A stretch of DNA of 64,000 nucleotides from Psychrobacter sp. UBA3483 (GTDB taxonomy: Bacteria; Pseudomonadota; Gammaproteobacteria; Pseudomonadales; Moraxellaceae). Where the stretch lies: NCBI RefSeq assembly GCF_002377905.1, contig NZ_DFQS01000044.1, positions 1 through 64,000 on the forward strand. The letters run 5' to 3'. Position numbers and translations under genes: made by a program. Of the stretch, positions 8,185-17,688 are shown one piece after another. Below the pieces are notes generated by a model. It had not been told where the DNA came from and ran no database searches. It saw nothing but the letters and a program-made list of their open reading frames with translations. Positions within the stretch are counted from its first letter, which is position 1. Each line of letters opens with the position of its first letter.

Positions 8185-9330
8185 TTATTTACTTGAAGCG
8201 AGATGTAAGCACATATCAAGCAGCCTATTGGCATAGCCCCATTCATTGTCGTACCAAGCAAAAACCTTATATTGCTCGCCTACTTGCATCAGCTGCTGCC
8301 CATCGATAATCAGCGATTCTGGCTGATGGATAAAATCACTGGAAACTAGCGGCTCATCGGTATAAGCCATAATATTAATCAAATCACCAACGCTGGCAGC
8401 TTTTAATCTTTTTCGTATCGCATCGATGCTCACATCTGGCGTATCAAAGACAAACGTCACATCAATCGCCGCCACATCGATGGTCGGTACGCGTATCGAG
8501 TGACCGTTTATTTTCCCTATCATTGCAGGTAATACCCGTTCTGTCGCAGCGATACTACTCGAGGTGGTCGGAATAATATTATAGCCGGAGGCGCGTGCGC
8601 GTCTTGGGTCGCGGTGCGCTTGATCGAGCACTGTCTGATCTGCCGTCACAGCATGAATCTCAGTCATCATTGCAGACCTAACGCCAAATGCCTTATCAAG
8701 CGTATCAATCAGCGGTACCAATGCCTGCGTGGTACAAGAAACGCTCGAGATAATCGGCAGCTTGCGCGTGAGCTCAGCGGTATTGACGCCCATAACAATA
8801 CAAGCATCGACATTATCAAAGGGCGCAGCACCAATAATGACTTGTTGTGCACCCGCTGCTATATGTAGATGTGCTTGCTCATAAGAGCGAAAATGCCCCG
8901 TACACTCTAGCACCACATCAATACCAAGCGTGTGCCATGGCAGGTTTTTTGGGTCAGCTTCTGAGAGCATTTTGATGCAGTAGGTCAGATTATTCTTAGT
9001 CAAACACAGCTGAGTATTGTTTTTATCGTCTAAAACCTCTGCACTGACGCCAAGTCGGCTTAAGCGGCCATGAGTACTATCGAATTTTAATAGATGCAAT
9101 AAAATATCAGCTGGCGCCAAATCATTAATCGCCACCACATGGATAGCGCGCCCTAACACCTCAAAGCGCTCTAACAAGGCACGCAGTACATTACGTCCGA
9201 TACGGCCAAAGCCATTGATAGCAATTCTCAGCGGCTGCGTATGCTCGCCTGTCGCATGCGTAAGCGCCACTCTAGGTTCGGCGTTCAATTGGTAAGTTGC
9301 GCTAGAAAAATCAGGCATAACGTCAGACAT
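8185..9330 (-). CDS. GAPDH-fold dehydrogenase, possibly erythrose-4-phosphate dehydrogenase
   Basis: A 381-residue NAD-dependent phosphorylating-type dehydrogenase fold. INGFGRIGRNVLRAL (about residues 38-52) is the NAD-binding motif; the catalytic Cys is C199 in SCTTQ and the general-base His lies in MTEIHAV. The usual SCTTN Asn is Gln here (Q202), and the NIIPTSTGAAKA-type phosphate loop is altered to IIPTTSSSIAAT. VPTIDVAAID and HRDPRRARAS recall Epd, which makes 4-phosphoerythronate for pyridoxal phosphate synthesis, but glyceraldehyde-3-phosphate dehydrogenase is possible. The N-terminus is about 33 residues longer than usual. No strong ribosome binding site is seen; a later start at 9318 is possible. 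Confidence 0.82.
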   Translation of the reverse strand: MSDVMPDFSSATYQLNAEPRVALTHATGEHTQPLRIAINGFGRIGRNVLRALLERFEVLGRAIHVVAINDLAPADILLHLLKFDSTHGRLSRLGVSAEVLDDKNNTQLCLTKNNLTYCIKMLSEADPKNLPWHTLGIDVVLECTGHFRSYEQAHLHIAAGAQQVIIGAAPFDNVDACIVMGVNTAELTRKLPIISSVSCTTQALVPLIDTLDKAFGVRSAMMTEIHAVTADQTVLDQAHRDPRRARASGYNIIPTTSSSIAATERVLPAMIGKINGHSIRVPTIDVAAIDVTFVFDTPDVSIDAIRKRLKAASVGDLINIMAYTDEPLVSSDFIHQPESLIIDGQQLMQVGEQYKVFAWYDNEWGYANRLLDMCLHLASSK

Positions 9331-9436
9331 AAAAGGGTATCGCTATAAAGAGATATAAAAAGAGTGGCGCGCTACATTGAATATTATCAGCATGATGAGA
9401 GTCTATCTTTAGAGATTTTTTCTCACTGATTGGAGG

Positions 9437-11380
9437 CTACGGCGTAATAAAAATCAATGCCAAACGAATGGTGTTGTAATCAATCGCTTGTTTTAGATGC
9501 TCAAAGATTGGACGCAGCTTAATACTACCATCATCGTTAAAGTCATTAGGGTTATTGGCGACCTTAATGGCCACATAAGCGTTGCCAACCGCCGTCATCA
9601 CTTCGTCGTCTGGGCGCAGATGATCACACGCCAAACTTGGATCTTGCGATTTTAATTCTGCAATATGGCGCATGATGGTCGATTGTGACAGCTGCCGCGC
9701 TTGTGAAATTTCGGCAATCGATAAGCTCTCTTCTAATAAAATACGAGTCGCCAGCAAGGTGCTGTCCGATTTATCAGAAACTTGATTGCCGAGTTTCTGT
9801 TTTTTATCTATCTGAGCTTGTTGTTGCTCGCGGCGTTTTTTCTGCAAATTGGCATACGCTTCAATCACCGACTTGCTAAGCGTGCCGCCTGATTTTAGAA
9901 TAAATTTCTCATGCGCCTGCGTCATGCTTTCTTCATCGAGCATGGCATAATTGGCATCCGCTTCCTCTGACAGTGCCAAAAAGCGTTTATCGGCGCCGCG
10001 TGCCAGCGGATCAAGCTGCAAGCTCATGTCATTCATACCGAGTAGTTGCAAACCTGCCAGCGACTTTAAGCGTGACAATGCCACATAACCTTGTCCAAGC
10101 TCAAAGGTGCGCGATAAATCAATCTCGGCCGCTTCAAGGGTCAGGCCTTGCGACTTATGGATGGTAATGGCCCAAGCCAAACACAGCGGCACTTGTAAGT
10201 AGCTTGCCAGCACGTCGCCGGTTTCATCTTCGATAATCCATTCTTCAGGCTCAGCAATGACTTCACGACCAGAGTTTAGCCGCACTACCGGCATTTTTTG
10301 CGTGGTTGGCTTTTTATCTTTTGGTGGCTTTTTATCACTGTCTTTATCTTTGGTAGTCTGTTGGTCTTTGTTTTTTACACTCTTATCAGTAGCGCTTTCA
10401 GCATTTTTCGTATTGTCTTCAATTAAATCATCGCTCGTATCTTTACTATCGTCAATTTTTACCGCAGCAAAACCAATCAGCTCGCCCATCGTGCCGTTAG
10501 AGACGCCAAGCTCGCTATTGTTTTTGATAAACATCACCTTGGCCCCGACCTTTAATACCAAATCGTCTTGGGTACGCACAGTTTTTTTGAGGGTCTCAAC
10601 CAATTTACTATCGCCAGTCGAGGTGGCCTCAAAACGCATCATCTCGCCATCTAAGGCGGCCAGCTCTTTATCATTGATTTTATTGACGTTGAGATTATGG
10701 GTATAAAGACGCGTGCGCTTGATATCGACGTTTTGATCAAAGGTCGCCTCGAGCGCAGCAACGGCTTCAAAGGTCACTTCTTGACGGCGAATTTGATTGA
10801 GGATATCGTCTAAATCAAGCCCGCCATTTGCTGCTTCGCTCACCTGTCGATGCTGCTCAGATAAGTAGCAAATATGAAATTTGGCCTCAAGCCACGCCTC
10901 ACTCATAAAGGCAAACTTTTCTCGGTTGGTTTCGCCTTCACTCCCAATCGGTGGCAGCTGGAAAAAGTCGCCTGCAACGACGACCTGAATACCGCCAAAG
11001 GCCTTGTCGTTTTTGCGCACATACTTTAAAACTTGACTGACCAAATTCAGCTGCTTAGCGTGCAACATCGATATCTCATCGATGATAAGTACCGCCGTGT
11101 CTTTTAATCTATCGGCCAAAAACTGTTTACGAGATAAATTGGCCAAATCGCGATCAGATAACTCGTCTTTAATCCCAATGCCCGACCAACTATGAATGGT
11201 GGTGCCGTTCATATGGGTGGCAGCGATCCCCGTACTGGCCGTGACGGCAACGGGGACACGGCGTGCGCGTAGATAATCGATATATTGGTTGAGTGTATAG
11301 GTCTTGCCTGAACCTGCTGAGCCAGTCAAAAATACATTTTGACCCGTTTTTAAAATATCAAGAGCAGAAGATTGACGCAT
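9437..11380 (-). CDS. PIF1-type superfamily 1 helicase with C-terminal helix-turn-helix
   Basis: About 647 residues. Walker A GSAGSGKT lies near residue 20, Walker B IIDEISML near 100, then GDFFQLPPI, all as in PIF1/RecD-like 5'-3' DNA helicases. The late motif ITIHKSQGLT and VALSRL close the helicase core. Between them sits a Lys/Asp-rich low-complexity insert (DNA 10290-10460). After a Gln/Lys-rich coil the C-terminus has a helix-turn-helix like that at the end of RecQ proteins (SIAEISQARQLSQSTIMRHI). A frame upstream to 11440 adds 20 hydrophobic residues unlike the family, so I start at MRQSS (11380), although no strong ribosome binding site marks either. Probable role: genome maintenance. 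Confidence 0.85.
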   Translation of the reverse strand: MRQSSALDILKTGQNVFLTGSAGSGKTYTLNQYIDYLRARRVPVAVTASTGIAATHMNGTTIHSWSGIGIKDELSDRDLANLSRKQFLADRLKDTAVLIIDEISMLHAKQLNLVSQVLKYVRKNDKAFGGIQVVVAGDFFQLPPIGSEGETNREKFAFMSEAWLEAKFHICYLSEQHRQVSEAANGGLDLDDILNQIRRQEVTFEAVAALEATFDQNVDIKRTRLYTHNLNVNKINDKELAALDGEMMRFEATSTGDSKLVETLKKTVRTQDDLVLKVGAKVMFIKNNSELGVSNGTMGELIGFAAVKIDDSKDTSDDLIEDNTKNAESATDKSVKNKDQQTTKDKDSDKKPPKDKKPTTQKMPVVRLNSGREVIAEPEEWIIEDETGDVLASYLQVPLCLAWAITIHKSQGLTLEAAEIDLSRTFELGQGYVALSRLKSLAGLQLLGMNDMSLQLDPLARGADKRFLALSEEADANYAMLDEESMTQAHEKFILKSGGTLSKSVIEAYANLQKKRREQQQAQIDKKQKLGNQVSDKSDSTLLATRILLEESLSIAEISQARQLSQSTIMRHIAELKSQDPSLACDHLRPDDEVMTAVGNAYVAIKVANNPNDFNDDGSIKLRPIFEHLKQAIDYNTIRLALIFITP

Positions 11381-11640
11381 ATATCTAAACCAATTAAATA
11401 AATAGTAATAAGAAAAAGAGCATAAAAAAATAGCTGTCATGATTATAACAGCTGCATCCGCTTTGCGAACCTTTTTAACCGTTAAGTCGCTAATAACTTA
11501 AAGTTATACGATACAAAATATATCATTATAAAAAGTCATTATCGCTCTATCGAAAAGCTCAGTAGGATAGAAAGATAACTTGGTCAGGAAGGCCAAGTCA
11601 TTATGTTTACACCATCATAATACCCAACAAGGAATCGTTC

Positions 11641-13167
11641 ATGTTATACGCTTATCCCAATACTGAAAACAGTCCCGTCCAATTCCGCGAAAAATACGAC
11701 AACTTTATCAATGGTGAATGGGTCGCGCCAGTCGATGGCGAATACTTCGATAACCCAAGCCCAATCGACGGCAAAATCATTTGCCAAGTAGCGCGCTCAA
11801 AAGAAGCCGATATCGAAAAAGCCTTAGATGCCGCCCATGCTGCCAAAGATGCTTGGGGTAAAACCAGTGTCACTGAGCGCGCCAATCTACTCCTAAAAAT
11901 CGCTGATAAAATGGAAGCCAACCTAGAGGCGATCGCCATTGCTGAATGCTATGAAAATGGCAAGCCTGTGCGCGAGACTTTAATGGCAGACATCCCATTG
12001 GCTATTGACCAATTCCGCTATTTTGCCAGTGCCATTCGCGCCCAAGAAGGCGGCATCAGTCAAATCGATGAAGACACCGTTGCTTATCATTTTCATGAGC
12101 CGCTTGGCGTCGTTGGACAAATTATTCCGTGGAACTTCCCGATTTTAATGGCGGTATGGAAAATTGCACCCGCGCTTGCTGCTGGTAACTGTATCGTGAT
12201 GAAGCCTGCTGAGCAAACGCCTGCTTCTATTTTATTTATGCTAGAAACCATTGGTATCGCAGATTTATTACCAAAAGGTGTACTCAATATCGTCAATGGT
12301 TTTGGCGTCGAAGCCGGTAAGCCACTGGCCTCGAATCCGCGCATCAACAAAGTGGCCTTTACTGGCGAGACCACCACTGGTCGCCTTATCATGCAGTATG
12401 CCAGTGAGAACATCATTCCTGTAACGCTTGAGCTTGGCGGTAAAAGTCCAAACATCTTCTTTGCCGATATCATGGATGAAGACGATGATTTCTTGGATAA
12501 AGCGGTCGAAGGTTTGGTCATGTTTGCCTTAAACCAAGGTGAGGTTTGTACCTGTCCATCGCGCGCACTCGTTCATGAAAGTATCTATGATGAGTTTATG
12601 AAACGCTGTATCGAGCGTGTTAAAGCCATCAAAATGGGCAACCCATTAGACACTGACACCATGATTGGGGCACAAGCCAGCTCAGACCAATTAGAAAAAA
12701 TCTTATCTTATCTTGATATCGGTAAAAAAGAAGGGGCAAAAGTCTTGGTTGGCGGCGAGCAAGCCCAGCATGATGGCGATCTTGGCGACGGTTATTATGT
12801 GCAGCCGACCATCTTTGAAGGCACCAATGATATGCGCGTGTTCCAAGAAGAAATCTTTGGACCCGTACTTGCCGTGACTAAGTTTAAAGACGATGACGAA
12901 GCCATGAGCATTGCCAACGATACCTTGTATGGCCTCGGCGCAGGTATTTGGACTCGTAGCGTCCATAAAGCCTATCGTTTCGGCCGCGGCATTCAAGCGG
13001 GGCGCGTATGGACCAACTGCTATCACATTTATCCATCACACGCCGCCTTCGGTGGTTATAAGCAATCGGGTATCGGCCGCGAAAACCATCTGATGATGCT
13101 CGATCATTATCAACAAACCAAAAACATGCTGGTCTCTTATAGTCCTAAGAAGATGGGCTTCTTTTAG
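11641..13167 (+). CDS. NAD-dependent aldehyde dehydrogenase (AcoD/ExaC-type)
   Basis: A 508-residue ALDH oxidising acetaldehyde or similar aldehydes to acids with NAD. The NAD-binding region has IIPWNFPILM and FTGETTTG; the active site has ELGGKSPN (catalytic Glu) and QGEVCTCPSR with catalytic Cys at residue 303. This CTCPSR pattern marks the AcoD/ExaC/AldB subgroup linked to ethanol and acetoin use. AAGGAA precedes the ATG, and the leader contains the hairpin ACTTGG/CCAAGT (11578-11598). A DUF779 gene and a GMC oxidoreductase follow, consistent with an alcohol-oxidation cluster. Confidence 0.93.
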   Translation: MLYAYPNTENSPVQFREKYDNFINGEWVAPVDGEYFDNPSPIDGKIICQVARSKEADIEKALDAAHAAKDAWGKTSVTERANLLLKIADKMEANLEAIAIAECYENGKPVRETLMADIPLAIDQFRYFASAIRAQEGGISQIDEDTVAYHFHEPLGVVGQIIPWNFPILMAVWKIAPALAAGNCIVMKPAEQTPASILFMLETIGIADLLPKGVLNIVNGFGVEAGKPLASNPRINKVAFTGETTTGRLIMQYASENIIPVTLELGGKSPNIFFADIMDEDDDFLDKAVEGLVMFALNQGEVCTCPSRALVHESIYDEFMKRCIERVKAIKMGNPLDTDTMIGAQASSDQLEKILSYLDIGKKEGAKVLVGGEQAQHDGDLGDGYYVQPTIFEGTNDMRVFQEEIFGPVLAVTKFKDDDEAMSIANDTLYGLGAGIWTRSVHKAYRFGRGIQAGRVWTNCYHIYPSHAAFGGYKQSGIGRENHLMMLDHYQQTKNMLVSYSPKKMGFF

Positions 13168-13197
13168 ACCCCGTTTTGCATAATCTGCAAATAGACC

Positions 13198-13231
13198 AAT
13201 GCAATCTGTCGCAAGGTAGATTGCATTTTTG
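13198..13231 (+). terminator. Terminator between aldehyde dehydrogenase and DUF779 genes
   Basis: Perfect 10-bp stem AATGCAATCT / AGATTGCATT with a 10-nt loop, running into five T. It should limit read-through into the DUF779 gene. Confidence 0.8.
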
Positions 13232-13288
13232 CCTTAATACAGCATTAATAAGCATAAACTGCTCATAAGTGATAGTGATAAGGAGTTC

Positions 13289-13618
13289 ATGATGAAAGTG
13301 ACGGCGACAGATTCATGTAAAGCACTCATTGAATTATTAAAGTCTAAACATGGCGAGCTGATGTTTCATCAGTCTGGTGGCTGCTGCGATGGCAGCTCAC
13401 CGATGTGCTACCCACTTGGCGAGTTTAAAGTAGGCGGGCAAGATGTCTTGGTTGGCGAGCTGGCTGGCTGCCCTTTTTATATGGGTAAAGCGCAGTACAA
13501 GCTTTGGCAACATACCGATTTGACCATTGATGTGGTCAATGGACGCGGGGCAAGTTTTTCACTAGAAATACCTGAGGGCAAACGCTTTATCGTGCGCTCA
13601 GAGATATGTGACGTATAA
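13289..13618 (+). CDS. DUF779 family protein, aldehyde dehydrogenase partner
   Basis: A 109-residue cysteine-rich soluble protein: QSGGCCDGSSPMC (residues 27-40) and LAGCPFYMG (about 55-63) are the DUF779 hallmarks. In many bacteria this family is encoded beside AcoD/ExaC-type aldehyde dehydrogenases; its biochemical role is unknown, and metal binding or assistance to the dehydrogenase are guesses. AAGGAG upstream fits ATG 13292 (6-nt spacing) slightly better than ATG 13289. A terminator separates it from the dehydrogenase, so it may be made at a lower level or from its own promoter. Confidence 0.9.
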   Translation: MMKVTATDSCKALIELLKSKHGELMFHQSGGCCDGSSPMCYPLGEFKVGGQDVLVGELAGCPFYMGKAQYKLWQHTDLTIDVVNGRGASFSLEIPEGKRFIVRSEICDV

Positions 13619-13822
13619 AGCAGCGATTATTATCAATAACTCTACTCTTAGCGTAAAAGTTTCAGCACTTCTCTTCCAAAGCGTATAAGTGAATAACACG
13701 CCTTAGTCATTTTTATTGCATTATTTTAGCAAAATAATAGATACTGTAAGGAGAAGCCAATTTTAATCAGTTGGTTTTAAAGAGTACGTCTTAATAAGCA
13801 TGGATGCTAAAAGGAAGATAAC

Positions 13823-15469
13823 ATGGAAGTTGATCCAAGATTTGACTACGTCATCGTTGGCGGCGGTTCTGCAGGCTGCGTGCTTGCCAGCCGCCTGACA
13901 GAAAACCCTGATATCAGTGTGTGTCTGTTAGAATACGGCGGTGAAGGCAAAGACCTTGCGATTCGCGTACCGGCAGGTTTGATTCTTTTAGTACCAGGCA
14001 AACCGCTAAAATCAAACAATTGGTGCTTTCATACCACCCCGCAAACGCATCTTAATAATCGGCGCGGCTTTCAACCGCGCGGTCAATGCTTGGGCGGTTC
14101 CTCTGCGATTAATGCGATGATTTATACTCGCGGCAGCGCGCTTGATTATGAGCGCTGGGTTGATCAAGGCTGCGAAGGCTGGGGCTTTGACGATGTACTG
14201 CCTTACTTTATTAAAGCTGAAAACAATGTCCACGGCGCAGACGAGCGACACGGCGATAGTGGCCCTTTGCATGTAAGCGATTTATTAAGTCCGCGTGAAA
14301 TCTCTAAAGCATTTGTAGAAGCAGCCGTCGCTAATGGCTTGGAGCACAATCAAGACTTTAATGGCAAAAAACAAGACGGCGCAGGACTGTATCAAGTCAC
14401 CCATTTTCATGGCGAAAAACAAGGTCAACGCTGCTCTGCCGCTGCGGCTTACTTGCACCCCGTACAAAAAAGTCGGCCAAATTTAACCGTTATCACCCAT
14501 GCCCAAGCCAATCGTGTCATCTTTGAAGACAAACAAGCCGTTGGCGTTGCTTATGAAAAAGATGGCGTCGAGCATACGGTAATGGCGCGTCAGGAAGTTA
14601 TTTTGTCAGGAGGGGCTTTTGGTTCGCCGAAAGTTTTGATGCTATCTGGTATTGGTCCTGCAGAGCACATGCAAGCACATGGTATCGATGTGTTGGTCGA
14701 TGCGCCCGAGGTTGGCGGTAACCTACAAGACCATTTAGACGTGGTATTTGATTACGAAGTCAATACTACCGATGTTATTGGGATTGGCATGGCAACGCTC
14801 TCAACCTTGACCAAAAGTATTCGGCAGTGGAGAAAAGATGGCACAGGATTGCTGTCTACCAACTACGCCGAAGCAGGCGCGTTCTTTAGCGTTGGTGACG
14901 CCCCAAAAGAGTGGCCGAATATCCAGCTGCATTTTGTGATATCGCGGGTGATTGAGCACGGACGTGACCTTAGGCGCGGCTTTGCCATCTCTTGTCACGC
15001 CTGCTACTTGCGCCCTGAAAGTCGCGGTACCGTCAGGCTTGCGTCAGCTGACCCCTCAGAGTGCGTATTGATTGATCCAAACTTCCTCTCCCATCCTAAA
15101 GACGTAGAGTATATGTTAGCAGGCGCTGAGCGTACGCGCGCCATCATGCAAGAAGCACCAATTGCCAAATATATCACCGAAGACTACCCTGCCCCTTATA
15201 TCGAAAAAGACGGCATGCTTGGCTACATCCGTAATAAATCAGATACCATCTATCATCCTATCGGCACATGCCGTATGGGTTCAGATGATAAGTCTGTGGT
15301 CGACTTAGAGTTAAAAGTGCGCGGCGTTAATGGATTACGCGTTATTGATGCGTCCGTGATGCCGACCTTGATTAGCGCTAATACCAATGCACCAACGATT
15401 ATGATTGCCGAAAAAATGGCTGACTTGATTAAGGCGAAACATCATCATGTTGAGCAAATCTCATCATAG
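13823..15469 (+). CDS. GMC-family FAD-dependent alcohol/choline dehydrogenase
   Basis: A 548-residue glucose-methanol-choline oxidoreductase. The FAD-binding motif DYVIVGGGSAGCVLASRL is at residues 9-26, the GMC signature RGQCLGGSSAINAM near 90, and the C-terminal HPIGTCRMG and NTNAPTIMIAEK hold the active-site His and Asn. It resembles AlkJ/BetA-type dehydrogenases that oxidise alcohols to aldehydes. With an aldehyde dehydrogenase just upstream it could supply that enzyme. A good ribosome binding site (AAGGAAG) precedes ATG. No betB, betT or betI lies beside it, so choline is not favoured over aliphatic alcohols. Confidence 0.9.
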   Translation: MEVDPRFDYVIVGGGSAGCVLASRLTENPDISVCLLEYGGEGKDLAIRVPAGLILLVPGKPLKSNNWCFHTTPQTHLNNRRGFQPRGQCLGGSSAINAMIYTRGSALDYERWVDQGCEGWGFDDVLPYFIKAENNVHGADERHGDSGPLHVSDLLSPREISKAFVEAAVANGLEHNQDFNGKKQDGAGLYQVTHFHGEKQGQRCSAAAAYLHPVQKSRPNLTVITHAQANRVIFEDKQAVGVAYEKDGVEHTVMARQEVILSGGAFGSPKVLMLSGIGPAEHMQAHGIDVLVDAPEVGGNLQDHLDVVFDYEVNTTDVIGIGMATLSTLTKSIRQWRKDGTGLLSTNYAEAGAFFSVGDAPKEWPNIQLHFVISRVIEHGRDLRRGFAISCHACYLRPESRGTVRLASADPSECVLIDPNFLSHPKDVEYMLAGAERTRAIMQEAPIAKYITEDYPAPYIEKDGMLGYIRNKSDTIYHPIGTCRMGSDDKSVVDLELKVRGVNGLRVIDASVMPTLISANTNAPTIMIAEKMADLIKAKHHHVEQISS

Positions 15470-15831
15470 AGCAACGCAAGCGAAATGTTTTACGGTAAGG
15501 GCTTTTATTTAACCATCTCGTCTTCCAAAGAACAGCGCTTACATTCAAAAAATCGGATATTAAAATGGGACATTTTCTATCAAATTAAATATATAGATAC
15601 CTTGCGTTACAACTGTGTAAGGTAGTATATTTAAAACACTTATTTATATCGCTATTTATGGCAGCCTACAATTTGAGTTAAAGACATCTGACTCATTTTT
15701 ATGTTGTATAGTATAAATACTTTATTTATAGACACTTTAAAGGGAATTAGCAGCTCGCTGATTATATCTATAGTTCGCTTATGAACCGATAGTTATGTTG
15801 GTGACTACTTATCATTACATAGGATGTAAGA
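15470..15831. other. Spacer upstream of dppA
   Basis: About 360 bp of AT-rich DNA that must contain the dpp promoter. A TATAAATA-like box near 15710 is visible without a convincing -35. No small gene is supported. Confidence 0.45.
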
Positions 15832-17472
15832 ATGCAAAAATCACTTTTCAAACTGACCCTGTTAGCGACGGTTATCTTGGGTATCAGTGCCTGTAGCGGC
15901 GACAATAAAACCACCGATGGTGCTGCTGCCAACTCAGACGCTAAAGGCGCAAAAACCTTACTTTATTGTTCAGAAGGCAGCCCTGCTGGTTTCGACCCAG
16001 CTCAATATACTTCAGGCACCGATTTCGATGCCAGCGCTTATCCGATATATAATGGCTTAGTAGAATTTAAAAGAGATGGCACCGAGATTCAGCCAGCATT
16101 AGCTGAAAGCTGGGATATTAGCGAAGATGGCAAAACTTACACCTTCAATCTACGTAAAGGCGTCAAGTTTGGTAAAACCGATTACTTTACCCCGACCCGT
16201 GATTTTAACGCTGACGATGTTGTCTTTACCCTAGAACGTCTCACCAACCCAGAATTTGCATTTAATAAAGCCTACCCTGCTGAGTTTCCATATTCGGTCG
16301 GTATGGGTTTGCCTGACCTGATCTCCAATATTGAAAAAGTCGATGAAAACACGGTCAAAGTTACCTTAAGCGAAACCAACGCCCCGTTTTTACAAAACCT
16401 AGCGATGGCCTTTGCTTACATCGACTCTGCCGAATATGCCGGCCAACTAATGACTGCTGGTAACGCGGCTGATATCAACACCAAACCAATTGGTACCGGG
16501 CCTTTCGTTTTTACTTCCTACCAAAAAGACGCACAAATTCGCTATAGCAAAAACCCAGACTATTGGAATAAAGATGACATTCATATCGATAATTTAGTGT
16601 TTGTCATCACTAAAGACTCAGCGGTACGCGCGCAAAAAGTTGAAGCTGGCGAATGTCATGTGTCCGCTTATCCAAAACCTGCCGAAATTGAATCTGTCAA
16701 AAAATCCGGCAAAGCCACCGTACTTGATCAACCTGGCTTCAACGTCGGTTATGTCGGCTACAACGTTGAAAAACCAAAGCTTAGCGATCTTAAAGTTCGT
16801 CAAGCGTTAGATATGGCCATCAACAAAGACGCTATTATTAATGCGGTTTATCAAAGTGAAGGACTAAAAGCAACCAATCCTATGCCACCTACCCAATGGG
16901 GTTACGATAAATCGATTAAAGATGCGCCTTATGACGTCGAAAAGGCCAAAACCCTTATCAAAGAAGCAGGCGCGGACAATCTTTCTATCAACCTATGGTA
17001 TATGCCAGTTCAGCGCCCTTATAACCCCAATGCCAAACTGATGGCTGAAATGCTACAAGCAGATTGGGCGAAGATTGGTGTGAATACTAAACTTGTTACT
17101 TATGAGTGGGGCGAGTACCTAAAACGCGCCGCTAAAGGCGAACCTGATGTTATTTTAGCAGGCTGGACCGGTGACAATGGTGATCCTGATAATTGGCTTG
17201 GTTCATTATTATCTTGTGATGCGGTCGGTGGTAATAACTACTCGCGTTGGTGTAATAAAGACTTCGACAGCTTAGTCACTAACGCGCGTCAGATTACCAA
17301 TCAAGATGAGCGTGTGAGTGATTATGTAAAAGCTCAGCAAATATTTAAAGAGCAGCTGCCTTGGACAACAATGGCGCATTCGGTAGTGACCGTATTTACC
17401 GCTCCAAACGTCGTCGATTATAAAATCAGTCCACTTGGCTCAATACGCTTCGATGGTGTGAAAGTTGAATAG
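15832..17472 (+). CDS. dppA: Peptide ABC transporter substrate-binding lipoprotein
   Basis: A 546-residue family 5 (DppA/OppA) solute-binding protein. The signal peptide ends in lipobox ISAC with lipidated Cys 21; the mature protein starts with a polar linker, then LLYCSEGSPAGFDPAQYTSG and the LAESWDISEDGKTYTFNLRKGVKF block typical of the family. It captures di/oligopeptides in the periplasm and hands them to the DppBC channel. The aspartate-rich ligand region (GWTGDNGDPDNW) resembles DppA, favouring dipeptides, though family 5 also binds other solutes. Its gene heads the cluster, and a hairpin (17527-17564) separates it from dppB. Confidence 0.92.
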   Translation: MQKSLFKLTLLATVILGISACSGDNKTTDGAAANSDAKGAKTLLYCSEGSPAGFDPAQYTSGTDFDASAYPIYNGLVEFKRDGTEIQPALAESWDISEDGKTYTFNLRKGVKFGKTDYFTPTRDFNADDVVFTLERLTNPEFAFNKAYPAEFPYSVGMGLPDLISNIEKVDENTVKVTLSETNAPFLQNLAMAFAYIDSAEYAGQLMTAGNAADINTKPIGTGPFVFTSYQKDAQIRYSKNPDYWNKDDIHIDNLVFVITKDSAVRAQKVEAGECHVSAYPKPAEIESVKKSGKATVLDQPGFNVGYVGYNVEKPKLSDLKVRQALDMAINKDAIINAVYQSEGLKATNPMPPTQWGYDKSIKDAPYDVEKAKTLIKEAGADNLSINLWYMPVQRPYNPNAKLMAEMLQADWAKIGVNTKLVTYEWGEYLKRAAKGEPDVILAGWTGDNGDPDNWLGSLLSCDAVGGNNYSRWCNKDFDSLVTNARQITNQDERVSDYVKAQQIFKEQLPWTTMAHSVVTVFTAPNVVDYKISPLGSIRFDGVKVE

Positions 17473-17526
17473 CATCAGCCAATAAAGTCCGGTACGACAG
17501 GCACGGTTATTTAATTCATATTTCAT

Positions 17527-17564
17527 ATTCGGCTGGTCAGACGCTTTGTTTGTTCCAGCCGAAT
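17527..17564 (+). promoter_or_regulatory. Intercistronic stem-loop between dppA and dppB
   Basis: Perfect 10-bp arms ATTCGGCTGG / CCAGCCGAAT around an 18-nt loop, followed by AT-rich sequence without a clean T run. It may be a leaky terminator or an mRNA stabiliser giving more binding protein than permease. Confidence 0.6.
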
Positions 17565-17688
17565 TTATATTAATTAAGCGCTTAGTTAAGCACGTACTTT
17601 GTTATGCCTTTCGTCAAGGACGCTCTTATCACCCCTAATGCTTGAATCTTCGATCTATCACTTTTAAACCTCAACTATTGAGCAGCCC

